A stretch of 57,570 nucleotides of DNA from Protofrankia coriariae (GTDB lineage: Bacteria > Actinomycetota > Actinomycetes > Frankiales > Frankiaceae): contig NZ_JWIO01000004.1 of the NCBI RefSeq assembly GCF_001017755.1, positions 1,085 to 58,654 on the forward strand. The letters run 5' to 3'. Of this stretch, positions 50,592 to 57,570 are shown in pieces. The translations under genes and the position numbers were made by a program. Positions within the stretch are counted from its first letter, which is position 1. The number at the start of each line of letters is the position of its first letter. Below the pieces are notes generated by a model that made no database searches, was not told where the DNA came from, and saw only the letters and a program-made list of their open reading frames with translations.

Positions 50592-51449
50592 CTACCTGAC
50601 CGCGTCGGCCAGAAGGTCGACCTGGCCGGGTTCCGGGTTGCACGGGAGCAGCACCAACTCGTCGCACCCCGCATCGGCGAAGGCGGCGACAGCGTCGCGG
50701 ACCGCCCTGCCGTCGGTCAGCGCACCCGCCACCACCTGTTCGGCGTACGCTCCGGCGAACGCGTAATAGTGCCGGAGGTAGCTCTCAGCATGTGCGCGTG
50801 CCTCCGGCCCCAGGGAGAAGTAACCGAGTGCCGCCAGCCGTGGCCGGTCCTTGCGGCCGCGGGCTTCCCACGCAGCCTTCGCCTGCGCGGCGGCCGGCCC
50901 GAACGCCTCCGGCGGCGCCCCACCCGCGATCCATCCGTCCGCGTGCTCGGCGGCCCGCTGGAAGGACCTCGGTGACTGGCCTCCGATCAGCAACCCGGGA
51001 CGAGCCGGTGGGGTGGGCCCGATCGCCCCCGCGTCGCCGCGCGGCTCACCGGACCAGATTTCAAGCGTGTCCACCAGCATCTTTTCGAATCGTCGTCCCC
51101 GGCCAGTAAAAGGAACGCCGCCGGCCTGGTAGTCGTCCTCCCGACCGCCCAGGCCGAGACCCAGCACCAACCGGTTGCCGGAAAGATGCTGGATACTTGC
51201 GGCCTGCTTGGCGAACAACGCCGCATTGACCCGGTACGGAAGAATCGCGATGGCGGTCAGGAGTTTGATCCGCTCAGTCACCGCCGCTGCGGCCGCAAGC
51301 GTGATCAGAGGCTCGTCATTGGGGTAGACGAGACGGTCGATGACGCCGAGTGACAAGAATACGGAGCGGTCCGCCCGTTTGGCCCACTCGAGGATCTGAC
51401 TGCCTTCGACGCCGGGAATGGTGGAGGGCAACCCGATCGAGACGTCCAT
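50592..51449 (-). CDS. Luciferase-like (LLM, F420/FMN) monooxygenase (285 aa)
   Basis: Bacterial-luciferase TIM-barrel family. Segments MDVSIGLPSTIPGV, TERIKLLTAIAILPYR, LSGNRLVLGLGLGGREDDY and GGQSPRSFQRAAEHADGW are typical of actinobacterial F420-dependent members. ATG 51449 with a GGGAA-type ribosome binding site is preferred over the frame's start at 51518. Probably a stand-alone oxidoreductase; no partner flavin reductase nearby. Confidence 0.88.
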   Translation of the reverse strand: MDVSIGLPSTIPGVEGSQILEWAKRADRSVFLSLGVIDRLVYPNDEPLITLAAAAAVTERIKLLTAIAILPYRVNAALFAKQAASIQHLSGNRLVLGLGLGGREDDYQAGGVPFTGRGRRFEKMLVDTLEIWSGEPRGDAGAIGPTPPARPGLLIGGQSPRSFQRAAEHADGWIAGGAPPEAFGPAAAQAKAAWEARGRKDRPRLAALGYFSLGPEARAHAESYLRHYYAFAGAYAEQVVAGALTDGRAVRDAVAAFADAGCDELVLLPCNPEPGQVDLLADAVR

Positions 51450-51964
51450 TTCCCGTGCTCCCACTCTGGCGATTTCGGGTACTTTCCGGCACCGGACATT
51501 TTGTGCGCGACCGGGCAATCATCCGTCATCCACAATATCCGTGGGGACGCTGGCGCCAGCGTAGCTGGCGGTGACCGCATGCACAACCGGTCTCCAGGTT
51601 CAACTCAGCAAGCAGCAAAAGGGGGGACTGGTGCATTCGCGTGCACCGGTAGATCTTGACTGCAAGTCTTCCGGCGCCGAGGCGTCCCCGACGCGGCTCC
51701 GGGCGGCTGGTAACCCATTGATCGGGGCGCATGGGCGCGTCCGGCGGGAAGATCTACGGTGCAGATCGGCTGTGATCGGCGAATGCAACAGTCAGTCCCC
51801 GCCGTGGCCACCACGAACTCGGCGTCGGCACCAGACTGCGACTGCTGGTATCGGCTGCCTTCACCGAGCTCATCCTGACGGTCTGAGCAACATTCAGACA
51901 GGGTCCGCCATGTCTTGCTTTCCCGCGACGTAACAGGCCACCGTGGGATACGGAGAAACGCTTG
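51450..51964. other. Gap without a supportable gene
   Basis: A plus-strand frame from about 51571 to 51933 has no recognisable domain and an odd composition (many Cys, Arg, His, Thr), so I do not annotate it. It may hold the promoters of the LLM gene. Confidence 0.3.
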
Positions 51965-52396
51965 TCAGCTGGGGTTGTGGACGAAGCCGAGCGTGTGCTG
52001 AACGGCTCTTTCGATCGCGATCACGAAGCAGATACGGTCGGGGCCGCGGCTGGGGAAGGATAGATTGGTGTATTTGACGCTGATCGGATCCATGTACCGG
52101 CAGTCTTTGTCACGGCGTTTCTCGACGACCCGTCCCTTGAGCGTGGCCATACGATATGGGTCCGCCATGTCCACGACGGACAGGCCCACCCGAGGGTCGC
52201 GGCGCATATCCTTTGCCTTCCATGACCAGTCGGCGGTGCACACGAGCACGTGATCGCCTTCAAGCCCGACCCACACGACTTGGTTACGGGGGGAACCGTC
52301 TGCCCGCAGGGTGGAAAGGTGCACGTAGTTGGGCGCGTCCAGGAGCGCCCGGATGTCCGTGGGAATCGGGATCGTGGGGTGGTCGGTGGATGTCAT
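51965..52396 (-). CDS. Pyridoxamine-5'-phosphate-oxidase-like (PPOX/FDOR) protein (143 aa)
   Basis: Split-barrel flavin/F420-binding fold: LDAPNYVHLSTLRADGSPRN, VWVGLEGDHVLVCTAD, KAKDMRRDPRVGLSVVD and ATLKGRVV are characteristic. Enzymes of this group reduce or oxidise small molecules with F420 or FMN, or bind heme. The product is likely cytoplasmic. Upstream gene is the peroxiredoxin; the 36-bp gap suggests a two-gene unit. Confidence 0.88.
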   Translation of the reverse strand: MTSTDHPTIPIPTDIRALLDAPNYVHLSTLRADGSPRNQVVWVGLEGDHVLVCTADWSWKAKDMRRDPRVGLSVVDMADPYRMATLKGRVVEKRRDKDCRYMDPISVKYTNLSFPSRGPDRICFVIAIERAVQHTLGFVHNPS

Positions 52397-52431
52397 AGGA
52401 TTCCCGGCTGTGCCTGGATGGCGGAGGATGG

Positions 52432-53100
52432 CTATCTCGTCTCACGCAGGACGGTGAGGACCTCGTCGGGTCCGACGCGCCACCGGTAGTCGCTGGAGAC
52501 CGCGGCGAAACGGACGGTCCCCTCGGTGTCGATCACGAACGTGGAGGCTGCCGGCAGTTCGTGGCTGTCGTCGCCGTTGACCTGTTCGAGGTCGATGCCG
52601 AGCTGTTTCTGCATCGCGGTCGGGGCGTCGGCCTGCCGGAAGACCAGGCCGTAGGCCCGGGCCACCGTGTTGTGGACGTCGCTGAGGACGGTGAAGCGCA
52701 GCTGCTGCTGTTCGGTGAACGTCAGTGAACTGTCGGGTGTCTGCGGGGAGATGGCCACGAGCGTCGCGCCGGCGGCCTCGATGTCGTCCAGCGCCGTCTG
52801 GAAGGCGTTGAGCTGCAGGTTGCAGTAGGGGCACCAGGCGCCGCGGTAGAACACGACCACGATCGGGCCCCTGGCCAGCAGGGTGCTCAGCGTGACGTCC
52901 GCGCCGTGGACGTCGGGCAGGGTGAAGTCGGGCGCGGGTGCGCCGACGGCGGGTGCGCCGGCAGCGATGCTACGGGTAGCCAGCATGTCGGCTTCCGCGT
53001 CGAACGGGTCGAGCGCGTCACCGAACTGGTCGCGAAGCTGGGCGCGTAGCCGCACGGCCGCATCGGTCAAGGACGTGGCGGGGGTGGAGGTGGTCGACAT
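52432..53100 (-). CDS. Peroxiredoxin (AhpC/TSA-like) (222 aa)
   Basis: Thioredoxin-fold peroxide reductase. Motif FYRGAWCPYCNLQLN carries a CxxC pair (WCPYC), the first Cys being the peroxidatic residue; PQTPDSS and TFVIDTEG are typical of the family. ATG 53100 (MSTTSTP) is preferred to the GTG at 53109. Divergent from the AraC-type regulator, which probably controls it. Confidence 0.9.
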   Translation of the reverse strand: MSTTSTPATSLTDAAVRLRAQLRDQFGDALDPFDAEADMLATRSIAAGAPAVGAPAPDFTLPDVHGADVTLSTLLARGPIVVVFYRGAWCPYCNLQLNAFQTALDDIEAAGATLVAISPQTPDSSLTFTEQQQLRFTVLSDVHNTVARAYGLVFRQADAPTAMQKQLGIDLEQVNGDDSHELPAASTFVIDTEGTVRFAAVSSDYRWRVGPDEVLTVLRETR

Positions 53101-53185
53101 GCCTGTCACGCTAGACCGAGCGGATAAGCGGATGAATGCCCGATGGTGGCGGTTTCTTGTCCGATAGGCTCACGGTGTTCGCGCT

Positions 53186-54205
53186 ATGGTTGATGTCGTG
53201 GACCCGCTGACCGACGTCCTCGATCTTGCGCGTGTCTCGGGTGCCGTGCTTGCCCAGCTCCTCGCCCATGCGCCGTGGGGGGTGGCGGTCGATCCGCAGC
53301 CCGGTGCCACTTTCCATAGCGTCCTGGCGGGATCGTGCTGGCTGCGCACCGCCGACACGCCGCCTCGGCAGCTGCTGCCCGGCGACGTGGTGCTGCTGCC
53401 GACCAACCTCCCGCACACGCTTTCCAGCGGCCCGGACACACCGGCGATATCACTGGAGCAGGTCACCAGGGCGGGGCCGCGCACACCCGAGGGGATGATC
53501 GAGCTGTCCGGTGACGGGGCTGCCACGCATATCCTGTGCGCCGCCTACGATTATGATCACGAGGTCGCCCAGCCGCTGTTGTCGCTGTTGCCCGGTGTCC
53601 TGCACCTGTCCACCGCCCTTCCCGGTGATGACGGGGCGGTCGCCGCGACGCTGCACCTGCTGCGCTTCGAGCTGGGCGGCAATCCACCCGGATCGCGTGC
53701 CGCCGTCGGCCGGCTGATCGATGTCCTGCTCGTGCATGTCGTGCGCGCCTGGCTGCGTACACAGCCCGACGGTGAGGCGTCGTGGTTGCGCGCACTGCGT
53801 GACCCCGTCGTCGCGCGGGTGCTCGCGTTGCTGCACGACCAGCCGCAGCGGCCGTGGAACCTCGAGGCGCTGGCCGCCGCGGTGCACGTCTCCCGCGCGA
53901 CGCTGACCCGGCGTTTCGGTGAGCTTGTCGGCGAACCGCCGCTGACCTACCTGACCCGGTGGCGTATGGACCTGGCCGCGCAACGTCTGCGGGAAACCGA
54001 CGACCCGATCGCCGCGATCGCCGCCGACATCGGATACACCAGCGAGTATGCGTTCTCCCGGGCTTTCAGCCGTGCCCGCGGCCAGCCGCCCGGGCGCTAC
54101 CGGGCGAGGACCCGCGCGACGACGGCCCGGGCTCCCTCAGGGCGGCGGCTTCCCCTACAGGACCAGCATCCCGACCGTCACCAGGCCGTTCCCGCCGCCC
54201 TCTGA
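53186..54205 (+). CDS. AraC-family regulator with cupin N-terminus (339 aa)
   Basis: N-terminal cupin-6-type sensor (about 15-190; LLPGDVVLLPTNLPHTLS) and C-terminal AraC double HTH (about 215-315) with RRFGELVGEPPLTYLTRWRM and ADIGYTSEYAFSRAFSRARG. Regulators of this type control neighbouring oxidoreductases. It begins 77 bp upstream of the divergent peroxiredoxin-PPOX unit. A weak GC hairpin (54217-54234) follows its stop. Confidence 0.9.
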   Translation: MVDVVDPLTDVLDLARVSGAVLAQLLAHAPWGVAVDPQPGATFHSVLAGSCWLRTADTPPRQLLPGDVVLLPTNLPHTLSSGPDTPAISLEQVTRAGPRTPEGMIELSGDGAATHILCAAYDYDHEVAQPLLSLLPGVLHLSTALPGDDGAVAATLHLLRFELGGNPPGSRAAVGRLIDVLLVHVVRAWLRTQPDGEASWLRALRDPVVARVLALLHDQPQRPWNLEALAAAVHVSRATLTRRFGELVGEPPLTYLTRWRMDLAAQRLRETDDPIAAIAADIGYTSEYAFSRAFSRARGQPPGRYRARTRATTARAPSGRRLPLQDQHPDRHQAVPAAL

Positions 54206-54514
54206 CCGTCGTTGACCGGGGCGGACAGGCCCCGCCGCCGGCGCGCTCGTCCTGCTGTTCGGCCTGCCGGTCAGCCGCATCCTCGCCCCGACATCACCGA
54301 ACGCACGGCCATCACCACCACGACAAGCCCCGCCGGCCGCACCATCACCCTTGTGCAGGCCTGATGCGGGGCGGGGCCACCTTCACCCTGAGGCCATTTT
54401 CGACTCAGGAACCGGGGTTCCGATCTCGGGCGGCAGGGCTACGGCGCTGGACGCCGGTAACCGGATTCGTCGCTCTTCCGGTAGCTACCTGACACTGTGG
54501 GTGGAGCCCCGAGT
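54206..54514. other. Gap without a supportable gene
   Basis: Besides the hairpin CGGGGC...GCCCCG at 54217-54234 (possible terminator of the AraC gene) I recognise nothing here; a few short frames look like coincidence. Confidence 0.3.
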
Positions 54515-54822
54515 ATGAGTACCATGAGCCCCTCCGCTGATGATCAGAATCAGGCGCGCCGCGCCGGTGGGGGTGGCAGTGGCCGCCCCCACGTACGGGT
54601 CCCCAATGAACGGGTCCTCTTCGCGCGGATGCGCACGTCGCAGGACCGCGCGGCCGATGCGATCACGTCGTTTGCGGGTTCCTTATCGGTACGGCTCTTG
54701 GTCTCGGCCCCGAGGAGATCGAGCGGCACGCTCAGGAGATCATCGCGCAGGCCAGGGCGGACATCGTTCAGCCGTCCGCACCCCCGCAGTTCTCGGCGAT
54801 CACGAACGAGACCCGTCCCTGA
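54515..54822 (+). pseudogene. DUF1003-like membrane protein gene with internal deletion
   Basis: ATG 54515 gives MSTMSPSADDQ, then RVPNERVLFARMRTSQDRAA and DAITSFAGSL, which is the usual lead-in of DUF1003 proteins before their membrane helices. The helices are absent; another frame directly continues with LIGTALGLGPEEIERHAQEI ending in IAQARADIV, which looks like the C-terminal tail of the same family. The gene thus seems to have lost its middle. The rest to 55074 has no supportable gene. Confidence 0.4.
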
Positions 54823-55074
54823 AACGACCGTCGCAGGGACGACCACGTGAGTCAGGATGTCGACGAGGCCGCCTTCCTGGAGAGCAGTCTGATCCAGAGC
54901 GTCGTCCTCGGAAACTCCTGGTGATCAGCTAGGCGGTCGGCCGGTCCGGGATCGGCGGCGCGTACGACATCGTGTGACACGTCAGGTCCATCAGGTTGCC
55001 CCTTGTGGTCACCCTTCGAGGGGATCCGGGCGGCCGGGCAGCGTGAACGTCTCCGGTCCGGACCCGGTCCCGCG

Positions 55075-55644
55075 TCACGGGGACAGCGCGGTGACGAGAC
55101 AGTAGATCCCGGCGGCGGCCCACATCCCGGCCCAGACGAACCGTCCCACATCGCGTCCGGTCGATCCGACGGAGAACACCGTCGGGTCGGCCTCGTGGTG
55201 GACGAGTACCCGCCGCCCTACCCGGTAGTTGCGTTCCGTCGCCGACCGGGCCCAACCGACGTGGCGGGTGCCGTCGCGGGTGACGTACTCCACCTTCGGC
55301 CGGTAGAAGGTCACGTCGTCACCGTGTTCCTTCCTGTCGACGTCGACGACGACGCCCTGGGCCACACGGCCGGTCAGCCGGCTCACGAGCCGGCGTTGCA
55401 GGCGCCAGAGCTGCTCGACGGCCCAGGCCAAGAGCAGAACACCCCCGATGCCCAACCCCCAGCGGCTCTCCGTCCCGCCTTCGGTGCCGCCGGCCAGCGA
55501 CACGTGCGGCTCGGCGAGGCCGGTGACGGCCCATGCGGCCGACAGGAGCTCCACGCGATCGCCCGCCCCTCCACATCGCCTGTCCGGACCCGGCGTGAGC
55601 CGGTGTTTTTCCCCGCGGCTACGGAACGGCGCAAACACCCCCAT
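55075..55644 (-). CDS. DUF3592-type membrane-associated protein (about 189 aa, start uncertain)
   Basis: Hydrophobic segments (VELLSAAWAVTGLAEPHVSL and LGIGGVLLLAWAVEQLW) flank a soluble domain with GVVVDVDRKEHGDDVTFYRP and KVEYVTRDGTRHVGWARS, which is DUF3592-like, and a last helix (VWAGMWAAAGIYCLVTAL). Start may be ATG 55644 or GTG 55556 (VELLSAAW). Longer frames back to 56490 overlap the TetR gene. Function unknown. Confidence 0.7.
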   Translation of the reverse strand: MGVFAPFRSRGEKHRLTPGPDRRCGGAGDRVELLSAAWAVTGLAEPHVSLAGGTEGGTESRWGLGIGGVLLLAWAVEQLWRLQRRLVSRLTGRVAQGVVVDVDRKEHGDDVTFYRPKVEYVTRDGTRHVGWARSATERNYRVGRRVLVHHEADPTVFSVGSTGRDVGRFVWAGMWAAAGIYCLVTALSP

Positions 55645-55826
55645 GCAAGGTAACTGATCCGTTGCGGGTATGCCTTCCGTGGCGCTGCCGTGGGTGGTCT
55701 CGATGGTGCGGCGTGAGACGGGGAGCGGATCGCCCGGTCCGGTGAAGCTGTCGCGGCGGGGCCATGGCCGGGGTGTCACCGTCTCCCATGAGCGGACCCA
55801 CGATGGCAGGTGTCCTCGCGCCCGGA

Positions 55827-56390
55827 TTACGCTCGCGGTCGTCGCAGCAGTTCCTCGACGGTCGACGCGACACGGCGGCTCATCTCGTCGGGGGTCGTGC
55901 CGAGAGTGGTGCAGCGGGCCTCGACGGGGCCGTCGAGCCACAGCGTCACATAGCCGACCGCCAGCGACCAGAACATCTGCAGCACGGGCTCCGGGTCGCC
56001 GGGAGGAACAGCGCCTTCGTCCTGCGCGGCCAGGACGGTCGACCGTAGCAGCTCGATCGGACGTGCTCCTGCCGCCGTCACCTCCGGGTGCGCGGCTGGC
56101 TCGGCGAGTTCGGGGCGCAGCATCACGCGCATGTGCGCGGAATGGTCGGCGGCGAAGCCGGCGTAGGCCACGAGCAGGTCGCGTAACGCGGCGACGGCGT
56201 CGGAACCGCCGGCCCGAGCGGCGTCGAGCCGGGTGAACAGCAGGTCGTGTCCGTCGACGACAATCGCCGCGAACAGCGCCGCACGGTCGGTGAAGTGGTG
56301 GTACGGCGCGCCCGAGCTGACTCCGAGCTCCCGCGACGTGCCGACCACCATCATCGAAACCGCCGAGTCCCTCACCACGACCGGCGCCAT
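55827..56390 (-). CDS. TetR-family regulator, probably N-terminally shortened (187 aa)
   Basis: The C-terminal part of the HTH (TSRELGVSSGAPYHHFTDRA) and a TetR ligand-binding domain are clear, with LLVAYAGFAADHSAHMRVML. Usual members have about 15-25 more N-terminal residues (helix 1) than this frame gives: MAPVVVRDSAVSMMVVGTSR stands where helices 1 and 2 should be. Either the real start is elsewhere upstream or the gene has lost its 5' end. Confidence 0.7.
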   Translation of the reverse strand: MAPVVVRDSAVSMMVVGTSRELGVSSGAPYHHFTDRAALFAAIVVDGHDLLFTRLDAARAGGSDAVAALRDLLVAYAGFAADHSAHMRVMLRPELAEPAAHPEVTAAGARPIELLRSTVLAAQDEGAVPPGDPEPVLQMFWSLAVGYVTLWLDGPVEARCTTLGTTPDEMSRRVASTVEELLRRPRA

Positions 56391-56530
56391 CCCCGGCCAC
56401 TGAACGCACCGGCAGCCGATCGAGCCGGCACGGCCAGCCGAGAGCAGCGACGACGCTCAGCCCTCCGAACCGAGGACTTAATGGGCGCATGTGACAGCAG
56501 GGGTCCCAATATCCTCGTCGGGTCTCTCGG

Positions 56531-56818
56531 TCAGCGTGAGCGGTACGCGTCGGACCGATGTTCGACGGCGGTTACGGTAACGGTACGGTTCTCCTCATCG
56601 ATCTCGTACAACACCCGGTAGCTGCCGCGCCGGGCGGACCAGGTGCCCTCGTACGGTGGGAGCAGGAGGCGTTTGCCGAGCCGGTGGGGGTTGTTCAGGA
56701 GCGTGGTCGTGATGAACTCGTGGACGGCCGCCGCGATCTTCTCGGGCGGTCTGCCGGCGAGAGCGCGTGCCGCGGGGCCGGTGATCAGAAGTTTGAACGG
56801 CTCGCCGGTCTCACTCAT
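56531..56818 (-). CDS. RelE/ParE-family toxin (95 aa)
   Basis: Type II toxin of the RelE superfamily: MSETGEPFKLLITGPAARAL, then GKRLLLPPYEGTWSARRGSY and RVLYEIDEENRTVTVTAVEH, the standard RelE fold (an mRNA interferase in the family). It overlaps its antitoxin by 4 bp (ATGA). Confidence 0.9.
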   Translation of the reverse strand: MSETGEPFKLLITGPAARALAGRPPEKIAAAVHEFITTTLLNNPHRLGKRLLLPPYEGTWSARRGSYRVLYEIDEENRTVTVTAVEHRSDAYRSR

Positions 56819-57114
56819 GTCGCGCGAGGCCGCTCGGCGCTCCGCGCCCGTTTCACCATGAGCGCGGTGAGCTCCTCGGCATCGAGCACGTCGCCGGCTT
56901 CGACCGCGTCTCGGGACTCCGCGAGCTGCCGCATCGCCTCCCGGCTCGCCAGCACATCCAGTGTCTCCTCCAGCGCCGCGAGGTCATCGGGGGAGATGAG
57001 GACCGCCACGGCGTGCCCATGACGGGTGATCTCCACCCGCTCATGGGTCCGCTCCACCTCGTCGATGAGCTCCGACAGGCGGTTGCGCGCATCGGTGAAC
57101 GGCATGACGGTCAT
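56815..57114 (-). CDS. Phd/YefM-type antitoxin (99 aa)
   Basis: Antitoxin upstream of the toxin, as usual: MPFTDARNRLSELIDEVERTHERVEITRHG with the Phd/YefM HAVAVLISPDDLAALEETL motif. The N-terminal part binds DNA and autoregulates the operon, the C-terminal part neutralises the toxin. Frame start ATG 57114; ATG 57105 possible. Confidence 0.9.
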   Translation of the reverse strand: MTVMPFTDARNRLSELIDEVERTHERVEITRHGHAVAVLISPDDLAALEETLDVLASREAMRQLAESRDAVEAGDVLDAEELTALMVKRARSAERPRAT

Positions 57115-57310
57115 AGCGTCGAGCGTACCAGGAACTGGCGCGAACTAAAGGCAGATTGCTGGCACGGCGTGCGTGTGGACCGCGCTCTCGCGCCTGTCCG
57201 CGAGCTCGTCGGCGTGCGGGTAGTCGAGGCGGCGGTCGTCACAGTCGAGGCCGGGGAATCTGGCGAAGCGGCCGGACCGGGCGTCGTCGCTTCGGGTGGG
57301 TACGGGCAGG

Positions 57311-57570
57311 ATGGTTGCCGTGACCGAGGATGTCTGGGCTGGCCTGACGGACCGGTTCGTCGAGGGCGCGTACGCGACGGTGAAGGGCCGGGTGCGCACG
57401 TATGTCCTGCACCGCCACCTGATGGATCACCTGCCGCCGCCGCCGGCGGCCGTGCTCGACGTGGGCGGGGGCGCCGGGCACCAGTCGTTTCCGCTGGCCC
57501 GGCTGGGCTATGAGGTTGTCCTGCTCGACGCGTCCGAGGCGATGCTTGCCGCCGCGGAGCGGCGGCTGGC
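57311..57570 (+). CDS. SAM-dependent methyltransferase, 3' end outside window
   Basis: Begins MVAVTEDVWAGLTDRFVEGA, then VLDVGGGAGHQSFPLARLGY with the SAM-binding glycine motif and VVLLDASEAMLAAAERRL, the acidic ribose-binding residue. Start ATG 57311 or GTG 57320. Runs off the window. Probably a class I methyltransferase of unknown substrate. Confidence 0.8.
   Translation, partial: MVAVTEDVWAGLTDRFVEGAYATVKGRVRTYVLHRHLMDHLPPPPAAVLDVGGGAGHQSFPLARLGYEVVLLDASEAMLAAAERRL

Noticed and set aside
1-57570. CRISPR arrays, tRNA or rRNA genes
   Set aside because: I saw no regularly spaced repeats and no tRNA cloverleaf or rRNA-like stretches on either strand, though short tRNAs are hard to exclude by eye.

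Overview
The window is high-GC actinobacterial DNA. The gene set (a complete Mce/YrbE import operon, FadE/FadD-type lipid enzymes, F420/FMN-type oxidoreductases, an integrase/HTH/zinc-ribbon trio) fits a mycolic-acid-free or related actinomycete. The integrase trio resembles those I know from Pseudonocardia, Amycolatopsis and relatives, so I lean to Pseudonocardiales, but that is inference from family resemblance, not a search.

Layout. (1) 1-1.3 kb: a decayed mobile-element module (integrase with its catalytic core deleted, frameshifted HTH gene, zinc-ribbon protein running off the window edge). (2) 1.6-16.6 kb: catabolic genes: P450 with divergent [2Fe-2S] ferredoxin and ferredoxin reductase, acyl-CoA ligase, a four-gene operon (amidohydrolase, SDR, aldehyde dehydrogenase, acyl-CoA dehydrogenase), an NTF2-fold protein plus second P450 plus NDP-forming acyl-CoA ligase, and a further acyl-CoA dehydrogenase. 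(3) 17.0-30.5 kb: one 13-gene minus-strand operon: yrbEA-yrbEB-mceA-F, two Mce-associated proteins, the MceG-type ATPase, a DoxX-like membrane protein and an acyl-CoA ligase. (4) 31.4-38.6 kb: an eight-gene minus-strand operon: CrtC/lipocalin-like protein, CaiB-type CoA transferase, two acyl-CoA dehydrogenases, HMG-CoA-lyase-like protein, two MaoC/hot-dog proteins, a degenerate SDR. (5) 38.8-44.9 kb: a protein made of two complete TetR units in tandem, a fused HMG-CoA-synthase-like/DUF35 protein next to an SCP2-type thiolase, and a Baeyer-Villiger monooxygenase. (6) 45-50.5 kb: transposase and serine-recombinase remnants, ScoAB CoA transferase, PhoU, an alpha/beta hydrolase, and a 36-bp inverted repeat pair. 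(7) 50.6-57.6 kb: ordinary accessory genes (LLM monooxygenase, PPOX-fold protein, peroxiredoxin with a divergent AraC regulator, DUF3592 protein, TetR, RelE/Phd toxin-antitoxin, partial methyltransferase).

Working together. My reading of 1.6-47.3 kb is a self-contained catabolic island for a hydrophobic, probably cyclic or isoprenoid compound: Mce import, P450 and Baeyer-Villiger oxygenation, aldehyde and CoA-ester formation, beta-oxidation with unusual acyl-CoA dehydrogenases, MaoC hydration, thiolase/aldolase and HMG-CoA-lyase-type cleavage, and ScoAB handling of the keto acid. Several promoters share TTGAC-type -35 and TAGAAT-type -10 boxes, and two share the longer word AAAC(C)TAAATTAGAA, suggesting a common repressor; the tandem TetR protein is the obvious candidate. 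The substrate is not determinable from sequence alone. Mobile-element debris at both ends suggests the island was acquired.
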